Assembly: GCF_004335005.1 (NCBI RefSeq)
Contig: NZ_RQRT01000005.1
Coordinates: 1-64,000 of the forward strand
Length of the DNA stretch: 64,000 nt
Source of the DNA: Paracoccus nototheniae
GTDB lineage: Bacteria > Pseudomonadota > Alphaproteobacteria > Rhodobacterales > Rhodobacteraceae
Direction of reading: 5' to 3'
Position 1 is the first letter of the stretch. Each line of letters starts with the position of its first letter. A model generated the notes under the pieces. It did no database searches, had not been told where the DNA came from, and saw nothing but the letters and a program-made list of their open reading frames with translations. This document shows positions 59,678 through 64,000 of this stretch, one piece after another. The position numbers and the translations under genes were made by a program.

Positions 59678-60862
59678 ATGAAAAACCTTCTTCTTGCGAC
59701 CGCCGCCGCCGCATTGATGGCCGGTGCCGCTGGCGCTGAAGAGATCAAGCTGGGCATCTCGCTTGGCTTTACCGGACCGCTGGAATCGATGGCCCCTGCC
59801 ATGCAGCAGGGCGCCGAGATGGCGATGAAGGAAGTCAGCGATTCGGGCCTGCTGCTGGATGGATCGACCGTCGTGTCGGTCACCGGCGACAGCACCTGCA
59901 TCGATGCCGCCGCCGCGACCGCGACAGTCGAACGCCTGATCGCCTCGGAAGGCATCAAGGGCATGATCGGCGGCATGTGTTCGGGCGAAACCATCGCCTC
60001 GCTGGAAAACGTCGCCAAGGCCAATGGCATGGTGATGATCTCGCCCTCGGCCACCTCTCCGGCGCTGACGGATATCGAGGATGACGGGCTGTTCTTCCGC
60101 ACCGCCCCCTCGGATGCCCGTCAGGGCGAGGTGATGGCGCAGGTGATCGCCGACCGCGACATCTCGTCGGTCGCCGTGACCTATACCAACAACGATTACG
60201 GCAAGGGTCTGGCCGATGCCTTTGCGGCGTCCTTTACCGCCAATGGCGGCACGGTCACCGTCAACAGCGCCCATGACGACGGCAAGGCTGATTACTCGGC
60301 CGAGGTCGGGGCACTGGCGGCCGCGGGCGGCGATGCGCTGGTCGTGGTCGGCTATGTGGATCAGGGCGGTTCGGGCATCGTGCGCGGCGCGCTGGACAGC
60401 GGCGCGTTCGAAACCTTCGTCTTCCCCGACGGCATGGTCGGCAGCGCGCTGGAGGAAAACTTCGGCACCGAGATCGACGGCAGCTTTGGCCAGAACCCCG
60501 CCGCCGAGGGCGAGGGCCGCGAGACCTATCTGACCATGGCCGAGGCTGCGGGCTTTGACGGTTCCGGCGCCTTTTCCGGCGAGGCTTATGACGCGGCGGC
60601 GCTGATGCTGCTGGCGATGGCCAAGGCGGGATCGTCCGATCCGGCGGTCTATAAGGACAGCGTGATGGACGTGGCCAACGGCCCCGGCGAGGAAATCCTG
60701 CCCGGCGAACTGGCCAAGGCGCTGGAGATTATCAATGGCGGCGGCGATGTCGATTATGTCGGCGCCACTGCGGTCGATCTGGTCGGACCCGGCGAATCCG
60801 CCGGCACCTTCCGCGAGGTGCAGTTCACCGATGGCAAGCTTGAGGTCGTCGGCTATCGCTGA
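59678..60862 (+). CDS. livK: Branched-chain amino acid-binding protein LivK-like
   Basis: A 394-residue periplasmic protein with a signal peptide ending near residue 20 (MAGAAGA|EEIKLG), the type I periplasmic-binding fold and the SPSATSPALTD segment that binds the ligand alpha-amino/carboxyl groups. It starts a livKGFHM cluster and is followed by a strong terminator-like stem before livG. Ligand could be Leu/Ile/Val or another amino acid or amide. Confidence 0.9.
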   Translation: MKNLLLATAAAALMAGAAGAEEIKLGISLGFTGPLESMAPAMQQGAEMAMKEVSDSGLLLDGSTVVSVTGDSTCIDAAAATATVERLIASEGIKGMIGGMCSGETIASLENVAKANGMVMISPSATSPALTDIEDDGLFFRTAPSDARQGEVMAQVIADRDISSVAVTYTNNDYGKGLADAFAASFTANGGTVTVNSAHDDGKADYSAEVGALAAAGGDALVVVGYVDQGGSGIVRGALDSGAFETFVFPDGMVGSALEENFGTEIDGSFGQNPAAEGEGRETYLTMAEAAGFDGSGAFSGEAYDAAALMLLAMAKAGSSDPAVYKDSVMDVANGPGEEILPGELAKALEIINGGGDVDYVGATAVDLVGPGESAGTFREVQFTDGKLEVVGYR

Positions 60863-60881
60863 CCCTTTCGTCACGTGACGC

Positions 60882-60909
60882 GGCCCGGCAGGAATGCCGG
60901 GCCATTTTT
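60882..60909 (+). terminator. livK-livG attenuating terminator
   Basis: GGCCCGGCA (60882-60890) and TGCCGGGCC (60895-60903) with a GGAA loop, then ATTTTT. It lies between the binding-protein gene and the membrane genes; partial read-through would explain excess LivK. Confidence 0.9.
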
Positions 60910-60973
60910 CAAATAATAAGAACCGCTTGCCGCATAGACTTCACCTATTGTGTGAAGACAGGGACAGGGACGC

Positions 60974-61756
60974 ATGATCAGGGTCGAGGATCTTCACAGA
61001 CATTTCGGCGGCTTTCGCGCCGTCGATGGCGCCAGCCTGACGATCGAGACAGGATCGATCACCGGGCTGATCGGCCCCAATGGCGCGGGGAAATCGACGC
61101 TGTTCAACGTCATCGCGGGCGTGCTGCCCCCCACCTCGGGCCGCGTCTTCATGGATGGCGAGGATATCACCGGCCTGCCGCCGCACACGCTGTTTCACAA
61201 GGGTCTGCTGCGCACCTTCCAGATGGCGCATGAGTTTTCCAGCATGACCGTGCGCGAGAATCTGATGATGGTGCCCGGCCTGCAATCGGGCGAGACGATC
61301 TGGAAGACCTGGTTCCAGCGTGGCCGCATCGCCCGGGAAGAGGCCGACCTGCGGCGCAAGGCCGACGAGGTGCTGGATTTCCTGACCATCCGCCACCTGA
61401 CCCATGAAAAGGCCGGCAACCTGTCGGGCGGTCAGAAAAAGCTGCTGGAGCTGGGCCGCACGATGATGGTCGATGCCAAGATCGTCTTTCTGGACGAGGT
61501 CGGCGCGGGCGTGAACCGCACCCTGCTGATGACCATCGCTGACGCGATCCTGCGCCTGAACCGCGAACGGGGCTATACCTTCTGCGTCATCGAACATGAC
61601 ATGGATTTCATCGGCAAGCTGTGCGACCCGGTGATCGTCATGGCCGAGGGGCGCGTGCTGGCCAAGGGCAGCGCGTCGGACATCATGCAGAACGAAGCGG
61701 TGATCGAGGCCTATCTGGGCACCGGCCTGAAGAACAAGGACATGGTGGGCGCATGA
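60974..61756 (+). CDS. livG: Branched-chain amino acid ABC ATPase LivG
   Basis: A 260-residue ATPase. Walker A GPNGAGKST near residue 36, signature LSGGQKKLLELGR and Walker B IVFLDEVGAGVN (the Pro after Glu is Val, a common LivG variation in this order, as I recall). It pairs with LivF to drive LivHM. The stop overlaps the livF start (ATGA). Confidence 0.92.
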   Translation: MIRVEDLHRHFGGFRAVDGASLTIETGSITGLIGPNGAGKSTLFNVIAGVLPPTSGRVFMDGEDITGLPPHTLFHKGLLRTFQMAHEFSSMTVRENLMMVPGLQSGETIWKTWFQRGRIAREEADLRRKADEVLDFLTIRHLTHEKAGNLSGGQKKLLELGRTMMVDAKIVFLDEVGAGVNRTLLMTIADAILRLNRERGYTFCVIEHDMDFIGKLCDPVIVMAEGRVLAKGSASDIMQNEAVIEAYLGTGLKNKDMVGA

Positions 61757-62580
61757 GCGACACGACCTTCGGCAATCGGGGCAATCGCGACGCCTCGGTC
61801 GTGAACCCCAAGGGGCGCGGCACCATCGACGGCACCCGTCGTTCTGGCCCGGTGGGACCGGGGCGGACCGGCGATCCGTTTCTGATCGGCGAGAACATGA
61901 CCGGTGGATACGGCAAGGGCGCCGACATCCTGCATGATTGCACCATCGCCGTGGAACAGGGCCAGATCGCGGTGATCGTGGGGCCGAACGGCGCGGGCAA
62001 ATCGACGGCGATGAAGGCGATCTTCGGGATGCTGAACCTGCGGCAGGGATCAGTCCGGCTGAGCGGGCAGGACATCACCGCGCTGAACCCGCAGGACCGC
62101 GTCAAGGCGGGGATGGGCTTTGTGCCGCAGGTGAACAACATTTTCCCGTCCATGACGGTCGAGGAGAACCTTGAAATGGGCGCCTATATCCGGCGCGACG
62201 ACATCAGGGCGACGATGGCGCAGGTCTATGATCTGTTCCCCGCCGTCGCAGCCAAGCGCAAACAGGCGGCGGGCGAATTGTCGGGCGGGCAGCGCCAGCA
62301 GGTGGCCGTGGGCCGGGCGCTGATGACCCAGCCCAAGGTGCTGATGCTGGACGAACCCACCGCAGGTGTCAGCCCGATCGTGATGGACGAATTGTTCGAC
62401 CGCATCATCGCCATCGCGCGCGGCGGGCTGCCGGTCCTGATGGTGGAACAGAATGCGCGTCAGGCGATGATGATCGCCGACAAGGCCTATGTTCTGGTGC
62501 AGGGCGCCAATGCCCATACCGGCACCGGAGACGAGCTGATGAAAAACGACGAGGTGCGCCGCACCTTCCTGGGGGGCTGA
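61753..62580 (+). CDS. livF: Branched-chain amino acid ABC ATPase LivF with N-terminal extension
   Basis: A 275-residue ATPase: Walker A GPNGAGKST near residue 78, signature ELSGGQRQQVAVGR, Walker B LMLDEPTAGVSP. About 40 extra Gly/Arg-rich residues (NRGNRDASVVNPKGRG...) precede the first beta strand (FLIGENMTGGYG); usual LivF is about 235 residues. An internal ATG at 61897 would start inside the strand, so the long form, coupled to livG by ATGA, is preferred. Confidence 0.9.
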   Translation: MSDTTFGNRGNRDASVVNPKGRGTIDGTRRSGPVGPGRTGDPFLIGENMTGGYGKGADILHDCTIAVEQGQIAVIVGPNGAGKSTAMKAIFGMLNLRQGSVRLSGQDITALNPQDRVKAGMGFVPQVNNIFPSMTVEENLEMGAYIRRDDIRATMAQVYDLFPAVAAKRKQAAGELSGGQRQQVAVGRALMTQPKVLMLDEPTAGVSPIVMDELFDRIIAIARGGLPVLMVEQNARQAMMIADKAYVLVQGANAHTGTGDELMKNDEVRRTFLGG

Positions 62581-62584
62581 GACC

Positions 62585-63592
62585 TTGGATATCCTGAACG
62601 CCCTCGTGGTCTTTCTGAATTTCGTGTTCATCCCCGCCGCCGCCTATGGCGCGCAGCTGGCGCTTGGGGCGCTTGGGGTGACGCTGATCTATGGCATCCT
62701 GCGGTTCTCGAACTTTGCCCATGGCGATACGATGGCCTTTGGCGCCGGCGTGGTGATCCTGCTGACCTGGGGGTTGCAGGGCATGGGGATCAGCGCCGGG
62801 CCGCTGCCGACCGCGCTGATCGCGCTGCCCTTCGGCATCGCGCTGACGGCCCTGCTGGTGCTGGGCACCGACCGCGCCGTCTATCGGTTCTATCGCAAGC
62901 AAAAGGCGGCGCCGATCATTCTGGTCATGGCATCGGTGGGCGTCATGTTCGTGATGAACGGGCTGACCCGAATCCTGATCGGGGTGGATGAATACCGCTT
63001 TGACGACGGCGCGCGGTTCATCATCAATGTCCGCGATTTCCGCGAGATGACCGGCCTGCCCGAGGGGCTGGCCCTGCGCTCCACGCAGGCGCTGACGGTG
63101 GTGGTGGCGTTGGTCGTGATGGTGGCGCTGTTCTGGTTTCTCAACCGCACCAAATCCGGCAAGGCCATGCGCGCCTATTCCGATAACGAGGATCTGGCCC
63201 TGCTGTCGGGCATCGACCCTGAACGGGTTGTCCGGCTGACATGGATCATCGCGGCGGGCCTCGCCACCATCGCGGGCACGCTCTACGGATTGGACAAGTC
63301 CTTCAAGGCCTTCAACTATTTCCAGATCCTGCTGCCGATCTTTGCCGCAGCCATCGTCGGGGGCCTGGGCAATCCGCTTGGCGCCATCGCGGGCGGCTTT
63401 CTGGTCGCCTTTTCCGAGGTGGCGGTGACCTATCCCTGGGTCCGGGTCGTCGGCTATCTGGTGCCGGGGTTCGAGCCTTCGGGCCTGATGCAGCTGCTGG
63501 GGACGGAATACAAATTCGCCGTCAGCTTTGTGATTCTGATCGTCGTTCTGCTGTTCAGGCCCACGGGTCTGTTCCGCGGCAAATCGGTGTAA
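62585..63592 (+). CDS. livH: Branched-chain amino acid permease LivH (TTG start)
   Basis: A 335-residue inner-membrane permease, about eight spans, with the LivH motif GVTLIYGILRFSNFAHGD and a C-terminal GGLGNPLGAIAGG loop that contacts the ATPases. The start is TTG at 62585 (MDILNALVVF), 4 bp after livF; no ATG gives a better N-terminus. It works with LivM, which follows 10 bp later. Confidence 0.92.
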   Translation: MDILNALVVFLNFVFIPAAAYGAQLALGALGVTLIYGILRFSNFAHGDTMAFGAGVVILLTWGLQGMGISAGPLPTALIALPFGIALTALLVLGTDRAVYRFYRKQKAAPIILVMASVGVMFVMNGLTRILIGVDEYRFDDGARFIINVRDFREMTGLPEGLALRSTQALTVVVALVVMVALFWFLNRTKSGKAMRAYSDNEDLALLSGIDPERVVRLTWIIAAGLATIAGTLYGLDKSFKAFNYFQILLPIFAAAIVGGLGNPLGAIAGGFLVAFSEVAVTYPWVRVVGYLVPGFEPSGLMQLLGTEYKFAVSFVILIVVLLFRPTGLFRGKSV

Positions 63593-63602
63593 GGGGAAGA
63601 TC

Positions 63603-64000
63603 ATGGCCACCAACCGTCAAGCCACCTCCTCCTCCAGCCGCTGGCGCGCGCCGGTGCTGTTCGCCGTGCTGGCGATTCTGTTCGTACTGGAGGGGACGGT
63701 GCGAAATTCGATGTTCTCGGGCAGCTGGAACACCTCGCTGGCGATCCTGAACATGGGGCTGATCTCGGCCATCACGGCTTTGGGCGTGAACATGCAATGG
63801 GGCTATGCGGGGCTGTTCAATGTCGGCGTCGTGGGCTTTCTGGCGATGGGCGCGCTGGCCCCGGTGCTGGTGTCGCTGCCCCCGGTCGAGGGCGCATGGG
63901 CGGCAGGCGGCACCCGCCTGATGATGGCGCTGGCCGTGGGTCTGGGCACGCTGGCGCTGGCCAAGCTGGCATGGACGCGCACCCGCAGCGGCCTTCTGGT
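63603..64000 (+). CDS. livM: Branched-chain amino acid permease LivM (3' truncated by window)
   Basis: The first 132 residues of a LivM-type permease: basic N-terminus, hydrophobic segments, and the family motif LGVNMQWGYAGLFNVGVVGF. It has a GGGGAAGA site upstream. The reading frame is open at the window edge, so the end is not visible. Confidence 0.88.
   Translation, partial: MATNRQATSSSSRWRAPVLFAVLAILFVLEGTVRNSMFSGSWNTSLAILNMGLISAITALGVNMQWGYAGLFNVGVVGFLAMGALAPVLVSLPPVEGAWAAGGTRLMMALAVGLGTLALAKLAWTRTRSGLL

Overview
The window is GC-rich, densely coded chromosomal DNA with no tRNA, rRNA, CRISPR array, phage or insertion sequence that I can recognise. Gene content and style point to an alphaproteobacterium of the order Rhodobacterales, most likely Paracoccus or a close relative. 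The evidence is CckA, a 409-residue ALA synthase (HemA), a two-piece MetH, ChoXWV with BetIBA, a short ProS without editing domain, an iron-sulfur PhrB-type photolyase, and a LexA site of the alphaproteobacterial GAAC-N7-GAAC type upstream of recA. It looks like core genome, with no compositional island.

Layout. 1-1.1 kb: edge of a polysaccharide (capsule) export locus. 1.1-7.75 kb: a choline module. ChoXWV imports choline; the divergent BetI-BetB-BetA unit oxidises it to glycine betaine; a BetI-type operator lies between them. 7.75-17.7 kb: a long minus-strand run with MetH split into two overlapping genes, an orphan polyamine-type binding protein, an SDR, PPK2, homoserine O-acetyltransferase, an unknown P-loop ATPase and a FadL-like porin. 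17.9-22.7 kb: guaB and an EmrAB-type efflux pair with its own MarR repressor and paired operators. 22.9-28.4 kb: a terminal-oxidase island (CtaG-like, CopD-like, DUF2231, subunit II, fused subunit I+III, small membrane protein). 28.5-33.9 kb: an RsmB-type methyltransferase, cckA, a sulfotransferase and recA. 34-44.9 kb: alaS, gatB, a lytic transglycosylase, an M20 peptidase, hemA under a perfect FNR box, and a RodZ-like protein. 45-57.5 kb: single-gene housekeeping and accessory loci (M19 dipeptidase, ParA, HMA copper chaperone, DMT permease, DJ-1 family, lepA, entericidin, pepF, an ABM-GNAT fusion, photolyase). 57.7-64 kb: proS and a livKGFHM branched-chain amino-acid ABC operon that runs off the end.

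Two things stand out. First, the fused oxidase subunit I keeps all heme and copper ligands but has Gln where the K-channel lysine should be, and it lacks the D-channel asparagines. Its subunit II has no ATG, GTG or credible TTG start, and its start region lies 12 bp from a divergent gene. Second, six copies of a GC-rich hairpin followed by a GGGATATTTTT tail are scattered through intergenic gaps. Five lie directly 3' of a gene in the same orientation. One is inverted and supplies the stop codon of a gene. This is a dispersed repeat or terminator family with at least two structural subtypes.
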